Assembly (NCBI GenBank): GCA_023150835.1
Contig: JAKLKB010000077.1
Location: forward strand, 1-37,987
Length of the DNA stretch: 37,987 bases
From: Myxococcota bacterium
GTDB lineage: Bacteria > Myxococcota_C > UBA6777
Reading direction: 5' to 3'
The notes beneath the pieces are model-generated. The model made no database searches, had not been told where the DNA came from, and saw only the letters and a list, made by a program, of their open reading frames with translations. Of this stretch, positions 1-8,112 are shown in pieces. A program made the translations under genes and the position numbers. Position 1 is the stretch's first letter. Each line of letters starts with the position of its first letter.

Positions 1-148
1 ACTCTGAAAACGTCGCTCCGCTCGTGGTTTGGAAAGCATCGTTCACTTGGGCAAGGTCGATACGGGGGGGGGGGACTTCGGTGCGTTGGCAACCTGTCGT
101 AAACGACAGAGCAGCGGCAAGTAGGAACCACTTCATGCTCTTCAACAT
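1..148 (-). CDS. Lipoprotein, N-terminal fragment running off the left edge
   Basis: The minus strand encodes a lipoprotein signal peptide: MLKSMKWFLLAAALSFTTGC, with Lys near the start, a hydrophobic core and a lipobox-like TTGC whose Cys is residue 20. After the Cys the frame stays open to the window edge (QRTEVPPPRIDLAQVNDAF...). AAGGAG lies at 165-160, nine bases from the ATG at 148; another in-frame ATG at 154 is possible but sits only three bases from the GGAG. A run of 11 C on the coding strand (64-74 on +) begins five codons after the lipobox. It is in frame as sequenced and gives three Pro codons. One base gained or lost would frameshift the protein, so phase variation is possible. 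The gene is divergent from pncB. The function of the mature protein cannot be judged from 49 residues. Confidence 0.7.
   Translation of the reverse strand, partial: MLKSMKWFLLAAALSFTTGCQRTEVPPPRIDLAQVNDAFQTTSGATFSE
64..74. repeat. 11-base homopolymeric G (C on coding strand) tract
   Basis: Eleven consecutive G on the plus strand fall inside the lipoprotein reading frame, just downstream of the lipobox. Tracts of this length are prone to slipped-strand mispairing. It is the longest homopolymer I noticed in the window. It could also hide a sequencing length error. Confidence 0.85.
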
Positions 149-417
149 AGGCATTCGCTCCTTGTTTGTTTCCATGCTCGTCCGTCTCTTTTGGAACGGA
201 CGCTACGTGAGGAAGGTATCTCGTGATCTAAGGGTGATCTTCCTTTGGGCCAAAACGGGGGTCAATCTACAACGGTTCATTCCATTTGACAAGACCTATT
301 ACAACCCCCTCCTCGCGCACCTCAGTAGGTCCCTCGTTGACCTCCCCCCCCTGATCACGCTAAAGGCAAGAAGCCCGCCCCCAAACCCAAGGCACCCTAC
401 ACGAGGAGAGCCCGACG

Positions 418-1773
418 ATGATCCGCGTCTCTGTGCTGCAAACCGATCTCTATCAACTCACGATGATGGCTGCCTACGCACGCGAGGGCATGAATCCACG
501 TGCGACATTTGAATTGTTTGTGCGAAAACTCCCGAACAACCGAAACTTTCTTGTGTGTGCAGGACTCGAAGAAGCCCTCGAATCCTTGGAATCCTTGCGC
601 TTCCTCCCCGAAGAGATCGAGTACTTGCGCGAATTACCGAGCTTTGCGCACATCGACGCGACCTTCTTTGACAGCCTCCACACCTTCCGATTTACAGGCG
701 ACGTTTGGGCCGTCCCTGAGGGCGAGATCGTCTTTGCAGGGGAACCCTTGTTACGCGTAACGGCCCCCCTTCTCGAAGCCCAACTGGTCGAAACCATGCT
801 GCTTTCGATCCTCAATATGTCCACCATGATCGCCAGCAAAGCCGCTCGCGTCGTCCTCGCTGCCCAAGGCCGAAACGTCATGGAGTTTGGAACACGACGC
901 GCTCACGGACCCGAAGCTGGGCTCCTTGCCGCACGCGCCGCTTATATAGCCGGATGTGTCGGAACTTCCAACGTCGAAGCGGGCCATCGCTACGGCATCC
1001 CTGTACTCGGCACTTGCGCCCATTCTTTCATCATGTCCTTTGAAAGCGAAGAAGAAGCCTTCAAAGCCTATGTTGCGGCTTTTCCAGAACACGCCACGTT
1101 GCTGATCGATACCTACGACACGCTCGAAGGCGCACGCCGCGCAGCACGATCGACCCCGAACCTACGCGGGGTCCGGCTGGATAGCGGTGATCTCGCCCAA
1201 CTCGCGAAACAAGTCCGCGTGATCCTTGACGAAGCAGGGCAACCCAACGCACGCATCGTCGCAAGCAACGACCTCAACGAAGACAAGATCTCCGAACTTC
1301 TCGCATCCAACGCCCCCATCGATATCTTCGGCGTTGGAACCGAACTCGCCACGTCCAAAGATGCCCCTGCCCTCGGCGGCGTCTACAAACTCGTCGCCCA
1401 AGAAGACTCCCTCGGACACATCCGCTATGTCCTTAAAAATAGCCCCGACAAACCCAGTTATCCGGGCGCAAAACAGATCCATCGCTTCTTTGATCCCCAA
1501 GGGATCGCCCTTCACGACGTGATCGCACTCGCCGATGAACCTGTCCCACCCCACGCCAAGCCCCTCCTGTCTTGTGTCATGCAAGACGGCAAACGCACTC
1601 GACCCGCCCCCTCCCTCGCTCAGATGCAAGCCCACCATAAAAACGCCATCGCCTGCTTGCCCGCTGCGCTTTGTGCCTTATCTTCCTCTGCAACGTATCC
1701 CGTCCAACGCTCGGCCAAGATCGATGAAGCTCGCCAAATCGCCCTTGATGCCATGCCCAAATCTACGGATTGA
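418..1773 (+). CDS. pncB: Nicotinate phosphoribosyltransferase
   Basis: Makes nicotinate mononucleotide from nicotinate and PRPP, the entry step of the Preiss-Handler NAD salvage route in the cytoplasm. The N-terminus LQTDLYQLTMMAAYAREGM is typical of the family. Further family signatures follow: FGTRRAHGPEAGLLAARAA, GTCAHSFIMSFESEEEAF with the conserved His, LIDTYDT and GVRLDSGDL. The length of 451 aa is normal. The ATG at 418 has a strong ribosome site (GAGGAG at 401-406), so the longer upstream frame is not needed. The 269 bases before it contain no gene or convincing promoter; a TTGACA at 286 lacks a credible -10. polA follows after nine bases in the same direction, so the two are probably co-transcribed. 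Confidence 0.95.
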   Translation: MIRVSVLQTDLYQLTMMAAYAREGMNPRATFELFVRKLPNNRNFLVCAGLEEALESLESLRFLPEEIEYLRELPSFAHIDATFFDSLHTFRFTGDVWAVPEGEIVFAGEPLLRVTAPLLEAQLVETMLLSILNMSTMIASKAARVVLAAQGRNVMEFGTRRAHGPEAGLLAARAAYIAGCVGTSNVEAGHRYGIPVLGTCAHSFIMSFESEEEAFKAYVAAFPEHATLLIDTYDTLEGARRAARSTPNLRGVRLDSGDLAQLAKQVRVILDEAGQPNARIVASNDLNEDKISELLASNAPIDIFGVGTELATSKDAPALGGVYKLVAQEDSLGHIRYVLKNSPDKPSYPGAKQIHRFFDPQGIALHDVIALADEPVPPHAKPLLSCVMQDGKRTRPAPSLAQMQAHHKNAIACLPAALCALSSSATYPVQRSAKIDEARQIALDAMPKSTD

Positions 1774-1782
1774 TCGATCTCC

Positions 1783-4707
1783 ATGACCCGCAAACGACGC
1801 TTCCTTCTCGATGGCTCTGCCCTCGTCTACCGCGCTCACTTCGCCTTTATCAAAAACCCCCTCCTCAACTCCCGTGGTGAAAATACCAGCGCCGTCTTTG
1901 GCTACATCAATATCCTTCTCAGCCTCCTTGACCGCGAATCCCCCGAAGAGATCGCCGTGATCTTCGATTCTGCGGCCCCCACCTTCCGACATCAACTCTT
2001 CCCTGACTACAAGGCCACCCGCGAAAAAATGCCCGACGAGATGGCCGAACAACTCCCCATCATCCGCTACATCACCACCAGTCTCGGCATCAAGGTGCTG
2101 CACCAAAGCGGCGTCGAAGCCGACGATATCATCGGTACTCTCGCCGTACGCGGCGAAGCCGAAGGCCGCGATGTACTGATCGTCTCGGGCGACAAAGACT
2201 TTGCCCAACTCGTCACCGAGCACATCCACATCTACGACCCGGGAAGAGGCGGAAAACACGGCAAAGATCCCGAACGCATCGCCCCACCACAAGTCCTCGA
2301 AAAATACGGCGTCCCACCCACCGAGATCGTCGACTACATGGCCCTGCTCGGCGACCACTCCGACAACGTCCCCGGCGTCAAAGGCATCGGCGAAGTCACC
2401 GCCAAAAAACTGATCGCCGAATACCACGATCTCGACAACCTTTACGCCCATCTCCCCCAAATCTCCGCCTCCATCCGCACAAAACTCCATGATCAAAAAG
2501 ACATGGCCTATCTCTCCCGCAAACTCGTCACCCTCCAAACCGATGTCGCGATCTCCACCGACACCTCCAACCTCTCACGCGGCCCCGTCGATGCCAAAGA
2601 ACTCTACCGCCACTTCTCCGATCTCGAATTCCACAACCTCCTCAAACGCATCCCACAGATCGCCAAAAGCGATGCTCCTCTCCCCACCTCCATTCCCCAA
2701 CAATCACCCCAAGGACAGTACCACCTGATCCGCGATCTCGACGGACTCTCCGACGTTATCGCTACCTGCCGACACGCCGGCCAACTCTTCTTCCATCCCC
2801 TCTTCGAATATGACGAGATCCGCCCTCATTACTTCGCCTTCGCCCTCTCCCACGGTACCCAACAAGCATGGATCGCCATCCCTCAAAATTTCTCTCCTGC
2901 GCTCTCCACACCCCAAGCCCAACCGCCACACACCACTCCAGATCTTTTTGCCACCTCCTCCCAAAGCCCCCTCTCCACCGAGCCGCCCACAACTTCCCAA
3001 ACCAACGACCTCTCCGATCTCCCTCTGTTTGCGGTGGCTTTTTCACCCTCTCCCCCTACCCAACGACCCAACCCTCCGATGACATGGGCCGCTTGCCTTG
3101 AAGCGCTCAAGCCCCTGCTCGAAGATCCAAACCTCCCCAAATACGGACATGATCTCAAAGAGAGTCTGTTGCTCTTTTCCGAATACGGCATACAACTTCG
3201 AGGACTCACCCTCGACACCTTGATCGCCGCCTACTTGATCAATCCCAACCGCCCCAATCAAGAACTGGATTCTCTCGCTCTTCAGATCCTCTCCTATCGA
3301 AAAAGCGATGCAGACGAGATACGTGGTACAGGCCGAAAGCGCCGAACATGGGGCGAAGTCGACCACGCAGATATCGTCCGATTCCTTGGTGAAGAGATCG
3401 ATCTGATCGGCCAACTGGCCCCCCTCCTGCGCATACAACTCGAAGCAGGCCCGCTGTTTCCTCTGATGCAAGAACTCGAAAACCCCCTTATCGCAGTACT
3501 CGCAGCGATGGAACGCCTCGGAGTCGCACTCGACTTGCCGCTACTCAAGAACCTGCATGACGAGATGGATGGACGCTTGCAACAGATGATGCTGGATATC
3601 CAAGCCTACGCCGAAGATCCCCAACTCAACGTCAACTCCAACCAACAGATCGCTCAACTCCTTTACGAAAAACTCCAGATCCACACAACCCTCGGCATCG
3701 ATCTCAAAAAAACCAAAAAAGGCACCGCCTACAGCACCGACAGCGAAACCCTCGAACAACTTACTGATCACCCACTCCCTCGGTTGATCCTCGATTATCG
3801 CGAACTTCAAAAACTCCTCTCCACCTACATCGACGCTCTCCCCGTCCTCACGCGCACCGATGCACAAGGCGTCCCCCGTATCCACACCCGCTTTCGCCAA
3901 GCACACACCGCAACAGGCCGTCTCTCTAGCTTTTCCCCCAACCTACAAAATATCCCCACACGCACCGAACAAGGCCGCGCCATCCGCAATGCCTTCATCG
4001 CTGGCCCCCCACAATGGCGCATCCTCAGCGCCGATTACTCGCAAGTCGAACTCCGACTGCTTGCCCATATCAGCCAAGATCCCGTACTCACCGACGCTTT
4101 CCACAGAGGTATCGACATCCACGCCCGCACCGCCGGCTTAATCTTCGATATCGACCCTAGCGAAGTCACCCCCGCACAACGCAGCGCCGCAAAAGCCATC
4201 AACTTCGGTATCATCTACGGTATGGGCCCACCACGCCTCGCCAAAGAGATCAACGTCAGCATCGAAGATGCCGCGCACTTCATCAAAGCCTATTTTGCTT
4301 CGTACCCCAAGGTCAAAGCCTACCTCGACGACACCATCGAATATGCCCGTAAAAACGGTTACGTCGAAACCTTGCTCGGGCGAAAACGCGCCATCCACGA
4401 CCTCGACTCCGAAGATGCCCGCACACGCGCCGCCGCACGCAACATCGCCGTCAACACTCCCATCCAAGGCAGCGCCGCCGATCTGATCAAACGTGCGATG
4501 ATCCGCATCCAACAGCGCCTCCAACAACAATCCCTTTCGGCCCGTATGCTTCTCCAGATCCACGATGAATTACTCTTTGAAGTCCCACCCGACGAGATCG
4601 ACCCCCTCTCCCAACTCTTGCGCGAAGAGATGCAACAAGCCATGCCCCTGCGTGTCCCTCTCGTCGTCGATATCGGACACGGACCCAACTGGGCCGAAGC
4701 GCACTAA
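1783..4707 (+). CDS. polA: DNA polymerase I
   Basis: Repair and Okazaki-fragment-processing polymerase of 974 aa. Residues 1-~290 form the 5'-3' exonuclease: FLLDGSALVYRAHFAF, then EADDIIGTLA, VSGDKDFAQLV and a helix-hairpin-helix around SDNVPGVKGIGEVTAKKL. The C-terminal half is a family A polymerase with motif A DYSQVELR (D751), motif B R800..K804..F808..YG and motif C HDE (927-929). The middle domain sits where the 3'-5' exonuclease belongs but looks degenerate: the strand that should carry the catalytic DxE reads LFFHPLFE. It also holds a Pro/Ser/Thr-rich insert at about residues 370-430. Loss of proofreading is inferred from that. The start ATG comes nine bases after pncB. Confidence 0.97.
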   Translation: MTRKRRFLLDGSALVYRAHFAFIKNPLLNSRGENTSAVFGYINILLSLLDRESPEEIAVIFDSAAPTFRHQLFPDYKATREKMPDEMAEQLPIIRYITTSLGIKVLHQSGVEADDIIGTLAVRGEAEGRDVLIVSGDKDFAQLVTEHIHIYDPGRGGKHGKDPERIAPPQVLEKYGVPPTEIVDYMALLGDHSDNVPGVKGIGEVTAKKLIAEYHDLDNLYAHLPQISASIRTKLHDQKDMAYLSRKLVTLQTDVAISTDTSNLSRGPVDAKELYRHFSDLEFHNLLKRIPQIAKSDAPLPTSIPQQSPQGQYHLIRDLDGLSDVIATCRHAGQLFFHPLFEYDEIRPHYFAFALSHGTQQAWIAIPQNFSPALSTPQAQPPHTTPDLFATSSQSPLSTEPPTTSQTNDLSDLPLFAVAFSPSPPTQRPNPPMTWAACLEALKPLLEDPNLPKYGHDLKESLLLFSEYGIQLRGLTLDTLIAAYLINPNRPNQELDSLALQILSYRKSDADEIRGTGRKRRTWGEVDHADIVRFLGEEIDLIGQLAPLLRIQLEAGPLFPLMQELENPLIAVLAAMERLGVALDLPLLKNLHDEMDGRLQQMMLDIQAYAEDPQLNVNSNQQIAQLLYEKLQIHTTLGIDLKKTKKGTAYSTDSETLEQLTDHPLPRLILDYRELQKLLSTYIDALPVLTRTDAQGVPRIHTRFRQAHTATGRLSSFSPNLQNIPTRTEQGRAIRNAFIAGPPQWRILSADYSQVELRLLAHISQDPVLTDAFHRGIDIHARTAGLIFDIDPSEVTPAQRSAAKAINFGIIYGMGPPRLAKEINVSIEDAAHFIKAYFASYPKVKAYLDDTIEYARKNGYVETLLGRKRAIHDLDSEDARTRAAARNIAVNTPIQGSAADLIKRAMIRIQQRLQQQSLSARMLLQIHDELLFEVPPDEIDPLSQLLREEMQQAMPLRVPLVVDIGHGPNWAEAH

Positions 4708-4752
4708 CACGAAATCCGCCCGTTGTGTACACATCATTTGGACTATCGTATC

Positions 4753-4873
4753 ATACGAAATCCGCCCATCGTGCGAGCGCAAATCGTAGGGGCAGCCCCC
4801 TGTGGCTGCCCTATAATCAAGCGTCTACGTATTCTCCGTTGTGTACACATCATTCGGACTATCGTATCACACA
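4753..4873 (-). repeat. Left arm of an inverted repeat flanking the MutS-like gene
   Basis: Read on the minus strand, this segment aligns over about 110 bases with 6848-6958 on the plus strand. The order is the same in both: an ATACGATA(g)TCCGA block, a TACGTAGA block, a GGGCAG/GCTGCCCCTAC hairpin region and GGGCGGATYTCGTAT. I judge identity at roughly 75-80% by eye. Inside it, GGGGCAGCCCCC and GGCTGCCC can form hairpins. Part of the unit (4837-4868) is repeated directly at 4721-4753. The whole 220-bp gap between polA and the next gene is this repeat plus a short leader. Confidence 0.75.
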
Positions 4874-4927
4874 AATCCCTTGCATCAACCACCGTATCAT
4901 CGGCATTACCAAAGGATCATTTCTCGG

Positions 4928-6823
4928 ATGGCGACCTCTTCTCTACCCTCCCCAACCAGCACCAACACACAACACGTCCTTGCACGCTACCAACAGATCA
5001 TCACCGAACAGCGGCAGATCGCAGCCGAACGCAAAGCCCGAGGCCAACGTATGCCTTGGATACGCGGCGGACTTTTTCTCATGCTGATCGTCTTGCTCAG
5101 CCTCGGACTTTCTGGAGAACTCTTTGTCGGTTGGTGGCTGCCTACTCTGGCCGTATGTGCGGCCTTTGTGTACGCGGTCTCACACCACCGTCTGCTGCGT
5201 CGACAACAGCAAGACGCCGAACTGATGGCCGCTGTATGCCAACGCGGCATGGATCGCATCGAAGATCGGTGGCACACCTTTGCTCGACGCGGTGAACGCT
5301 TCCAAGACGACGATCACCCTTACGCCCAAGATCTCGATATCTTCGGACAAGGCTCCCTCTTCCAACTCCTCCACACCATGCACACCCACTTCGGCGAAGA
5401 AACCTTGGCACGATGGCTCTGTCAGGCCGCTGCCCCCGACGAGATCAAACAGCGCCAAGCCATCATCGCCTCCCTCGTCCAACACAGCCCAATGCGCCGC
5501 TCCCTCGAACGCGAAGGCATCCGCCTTCAACTCGAAGAAGAACCCCAAGCCCAAGACCTCCCCGACCCCGAACCCTTTCTCCGATGGGCCGAAGGCGGCG
5601 CTTTTCTACAAGACAAACCCTTCCTCAAATACTGGATCTGGATCTCCCCTCTCTGGGTCTCCGTCGCTTTTCTTCTTCAACAAACCACCGCAACGATTAG
5701 CGCCGCGTGGTGGGCCTTACCGCTTTTTGCCCAACTCCTACTTGCTTACGGTATCGGTGGAAACGTCGTCTCCATCCTCGCGAGCGTCTCCATGCGAGAA
5801 AAAGTCTTCTTGCTCTACGCTTCGCTGTTCTCCGTGATCGATCAAGAACAAACCGAAGAAAACTCCCCTCTTCACGCCCTTCAACAACAACTTCGCGCCC
5901 AAGGAGCCGCTCCCCACAAAGAGATGGCCCGCCTTCAAAAGATCATTGATATGAGTGACGTCCGTTACTCCGGCCTGATCCACTTCCCGCTCAACACCAT
6001 CTTCTTTTGGGATCTCCACTGCCTGACTCGCCTCGAAGCTTGGCAACATCGCGTCGGTCCCAAAGTCCGCTCTTGGTTTGAAGCACTCGGACAGATCGAA
6101 GCTCTTTGCGCACTCGCCACCTTCGCCGAAGAATCCCCCGAAGCGGTCTACCCCACCTTCGCCCAAACCACCGAAGACATCTGCTTCGACGCCAAAGATC
6201 TCTCCCATCCTTTGCTTTCACGGCGCTCCCGCGTCGCCAACGATCTGCGCCTCGACAACCAAACCCCCCTCTTGCTGCTCACAGGCTCCAATATGTCCGG
6301 CAAAAGCACGCTATTACGCACCATCGGTATCAACGCAACGCTCGCTTATACGGGCGCACCCGTCTGTGCGACCTCTCTCCATCTTTCTCCCCACCTTCAA
6401 ATCGCCACCAGTATGCGCATCAAAGACTCACTCGAACACGGCGTCTCTTTCTTTATGGCCGAACTCTACCGACTCAAGCGCGTCCTCGATCTCCGACAAC
6501 ACGACAAACCTCTCTTCTATCTCCTCGACGAGATCCTCCACGGCACCAACACCCTCGAACGCCGCATCGCCGCCCTCGGGATCATCGCGCAACTTCTCGA
6601 CTCTCGTTCCATCGGCTCGGTCTCTACGCACGATATGGAACTCAGCGAAAAATGCAAACGCTTCCAAGACAAAGTCCGCTTCGCTTATCTCAGCGATCAG
6701 ATCGCTGATCGTCAAATGCGCTTTGACTACAAACTCCGACAAGGCATCTCCCCCACCACCAACGCCCTCAAGCTCATGGAGATCGTCGGGATCGAACTCC
6801 CCGACGGTGCGCATTCTTGGTGA
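4928..6823 (+). CDS. Membrane-anchored MutS-family ATPase
   Basis: The C-terminal third is a MutS ATPase domain: Walker A GSNMSGKST (453-461), the signature region around SLEHGVSFFMAEL, Walker B LFYLLDEILHGTN and STHDMEL. The N-terminal part lacks MutS mismatch-recognition domains and instead has two pairs of predicted membrane helices, at about residues 40-95 (LFLMLIVLLSLGLSGELF..., LPTLAVCAAFVYAV) and 235-285 (WIWISPLWVSVAFLL, LPLFAQLLLAYGIG). Membrane MutS-related proteins of about 600 aa occur in many bacteria, but their job is unknown, so this should not be called mutS. The ATG at 4928 is chosen because upstream codons lie in repeat DNA; AAAGGA sits at 4911-4916. The stop codon falls in a remnant of the 139-bp element, and inverted repeats flank the gene. 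Confidence 0.88.
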   Translation: MATSSLPSPTSTNTQHVLARYQQIITEQRQIAAERKARGQRMPWIRGGLFLMLIVLLSLGLSGELFVGWWLPTLAVCAAFVYAVSHHRLLRRQQQDAELMAAVCQRGMDRIEDRWHTFARRGERFQDDDHPYAQDLDIFGQGSLFQLLHTMHTHFGEETLARWLCQAAAPDEIKQRQAIIASLVQHSPMRRSLEREGIRLQLEEEPQAQDLPDPEPFLRWAEGGAFLQDKPFLKYWIWISPLWVSVAFLLQQTTATISAAWWALPLFAQLLLAYGIGGNVVSILASVSMREKVFLLYASLFSVIDQEQTEENSPLHALQQQLRAQGAAPHKEMARLQKIIDMSDVRYSGLIHFPLNTIFFWDLHCLTRLEAWQHRVGPKVRSWFEALGQIEALCALATFAEESPEAVYPTFAQTTEDICFDAKDLSHPLLSRRSRVANDLRLDNQTPLLLLTGSNMSGKSTLLRTIGINATLAYTGAPVCATSLHLSPHLQIATSMRIKDSLEHGVSFFMAELYRLKRVLDLRQHDKPLFYLLDEILHGTNTLERRIAALGIIAQLLDSRSIGSVSTHDMELSEKCKRFQDKVRFAYLSDQIADRQMRFDYKLRQGISPTTNALKLMEIVGIELPDGAHSW

Positions 6824-6848
6824 ACACGGCTTTTTTGGGGCCAACTGC
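6820..6848 (-). repeat. Tail remnant of the 139-bp three-hairpin element
   Basis: The plus strand here (GAACACGGCTTTTTTGGGG, then CCAACTGC) matches the end of the full copies read in reverse (GCGAACACGGGGTTTTTTT, then GGCCAAC). The TGA of the MutS-like gene (6821-6823) lies inside the match. Only the T-rich tail is recognisable. GC-rich bases followed by a T run give it a terminator-like look downstream of that gene. Confidence 0.6.
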
Positions 6849-6958
6849 GTCATACGATATCCGAGTGATGCATAGACAAAGGAGAGTACGTAGATGCCCT
6901 ATAATTGGGCAGCTGCCCCTACATCTTTACGCACACAACGGGCGGATCTCGTATCACT
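6848..6958 (+). repeat. Right arm of the inverted repeat flanking the MutS-like gene
   Basis: Inverted partner of 4753-4873. It is slightly shorter because the GGGCAG/GCTGCCC hairpin is more compact. It starts immediately after the element tail and ends at GGATCTCGTATCAC. Confidence 0.75.
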
Positions 6959-7028
6959 GCGGCGATAGATGTTGTGGGGCGTTGCCCCATAGGCGTTAGG
7001 TTAAGCGCTTGTTGGCCCCCCACCCCAG

Positions 7029-7052
7029 CCCTCCCCCGTGAACAGGGGAGGG
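7029..7052. repeat. GC-rich stem-loop
   Basis: CCCTCCCC and GGGGAGGG form a perfect 8-bp stem around an 8-base loop, preceded by CCCCACCCCAG. It has no T run and is not an obvious terminator. Similar CCCTCxCCC...GGGGAGGG sequences are common dispersed intergenic repeats in many bacteria. Confidence 0.6.
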
Positions 7053-7162
7053 AGCGAAAGTCGGAAGCAGCGGGGATGTTGTTTTTTCGTGACGCACGCT
7101 GTATGCACGAGACGCAGACGCTCATCCTCGACCCTCCGGTGTTTCCACCTTAACAAGGCGCG

Positions 7163-7255
7163 TATGGGGCGTTGCCCCCACGCCGTTGCCACGAGCGCGG
7201 CTCCCTTGACTCCGTATGGACGGGACGATTAGCGTTTTTCAGACAAGCGCTTGCG
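7163..7255 (-). repeat. Partial, reversed copy of the 139-bp element
   Basis: The plus strand carries GGGGCGTTGCCCC, then GAGCGCGGCTCCCTTGAC, CCGTATGG and GATTAGCGTTTTTCA. This matches the reverse reading of the full copies, especially 29482-29620 (GATCAGCGTTTTTCA) and 10791-10929 (CCGTATGGGCGGG). Its orientation is opposite to the four full copies and the first stem is missing. It overlaps the 3' end of the phosphoesterase gene and supplies that gene's stop codon. Confidence 0.65.
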
Positions 7256-7963
7256 ATCCCACACAACTTCGTGACCGTCCTCTACAAAGTGCAGCCTTAC
7301 AGTATCGGCCTCTTGTGGACGGCGCGTAAGAAATCCCACCAAACACACCGCATACGGGGATCCCAAAGCACCCGCATTCAAACACAAGCAATCATCGACA
7401 AGATCAGCCCCTCTTGCTTCGTGGATATGGCCGCACACCAAAAATCCCCGATGCTTCGACGCATGAGCACGAATGGCTTCACTCCCAACGTGCTCTCCGG
7501 TGTGATACAGCCGATCCAACTCCGTTCTCACAGGCGGCGCATGACACAGCAAGATATCCACCTCAGGGATCGCCAACGCCGCGATCTCTTCTTCGTCCCA
7601 CTCGTAAGGAAACCCAAACCGTTGCGGCCCCGCACCACCGATCCCAAACACCCGAAAACCCGCGATCTCTGCAACTCGTCGATCGATCTGCCCTGCACCA
7701 TCGAGATCAGGGAGATCGTGATTCCCTGCCACCCACAAAAACGGCTTTCCCAGCGCGCCCACCCGCTCAAAGATCGCCTCGGTCGACGCATGGTATCTCG
7801 CCAATCCACCGAGGTTTGAGCGCGCATCGCCCCACAATGTATTCACCCCAAGATCGCCCACCAACAAGACCCCATCGACCTCTCGACGCTTCACCACCTC
7901 CAACACACGATCCAACATCTCCAACTCACCGTGTATATCACCGATCACCGCCAACTCTGACAT
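7229..7963 (-). CDS. Calcineurin-like metallophosphoesterase
   Basis: Cytoplasmic metal-dependent phosphoesterase of 244 aa. The full motif series is visible: GDIHG at residues 8-12, GDLG near 37, GNHDLPD near 80, CHAPP and finally GHIHEARG. The substrate cannot be told; the single-domain size fits small phosphodiesterases of the Icc/YfcE type. The ATG at 7963 has GAGAGGAA about nine bases upstream. The last few codons (about SEKR-stop) lie in the partial 139-bp element, so the native C-terminus may have been altered. The gene is divergent from the hemerythrin-like gene; the 149-bp gap between them has no promoter I can defend. Confidence 0.92.
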   Translation of the reverse strand: MSELAVIGDIHGELEMLDRVLEVVKRREVDGVLLVGDLGVNTLWGDARSNLGGLARYHASTEAIFERVGALGKPFLWVAGNHDLPDLDGAGQIDRRVAEIAGFRVFGIGGAGPQRFGFPYEWDEEEIAALAIPEVDILLCHAPPVRTELDRLYHTGEHVGSEAIRAHASKHRGFLVCGHIHEARGADLVDDCLCLNAGALGSPYAVCLVGFLTRRPQEADTVRLHFVEDGHEVVWDRKRLSEKR

Positions 7964-8112
7964 CGCACCGTTCCTCTCTTATTGACTTTGGCTTTTGTGT
8001 GGCAACATTCTTCCTCCAGAACGTCCCCACCGTTCGCAGGGTTTGCCAAATACTTCACTCACAAAACGGGTTCCTTCCACCAAGGCAACTCGCCCCACAA
8101 CGCGAGGCTTTT

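Larger units (their letters stand above)
6824..7228. other. 405-bp gene-free, repeat-rich intergenic region
   Basis: No credible gene lies here. In order it holds the tail of the 139-bp element, the right arm of the inverted repeat (to 6958), a GGGGCGTTGCCCC hairpin (about 6974), an 8-bp GC-rich stem-loop at 7029-7052, about 100 bases without visible structure, and a reversed partial copy of the 139-bp element (from 7163). The genes on both sides point into it, so any terminator function would be bidirectional. Confidence 0.8.

Noticed and set aside
286-314. TTGACA upstream of pncB as a promoter
   Set aside because: No hexamer resembling TATAAT lies 16-18 bases downstream (CTCCTC there).
24-512. 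162-aa plus-strand frame at the left edge
   Set aside because: It is antisense to the lipoprotein start, crosses the G tract and then overlaps pncB in another frame. Its composition is not protein-like and it has no ribosome site.
7029-7052. GC-rich stem-loop as an intrinsic terminator
   Set aside because: The stem is strong, but no T run follows on either strand.
7172-8112. Long plus-strand frames opposite the phosphoesterase, including the upstream part of the hemerythrin frame
   Set aside because: They mirror the clearly conserved phosphoesterase gene. The hemerythrin-like protein starts cleanly at 8113 with a ribosome site.
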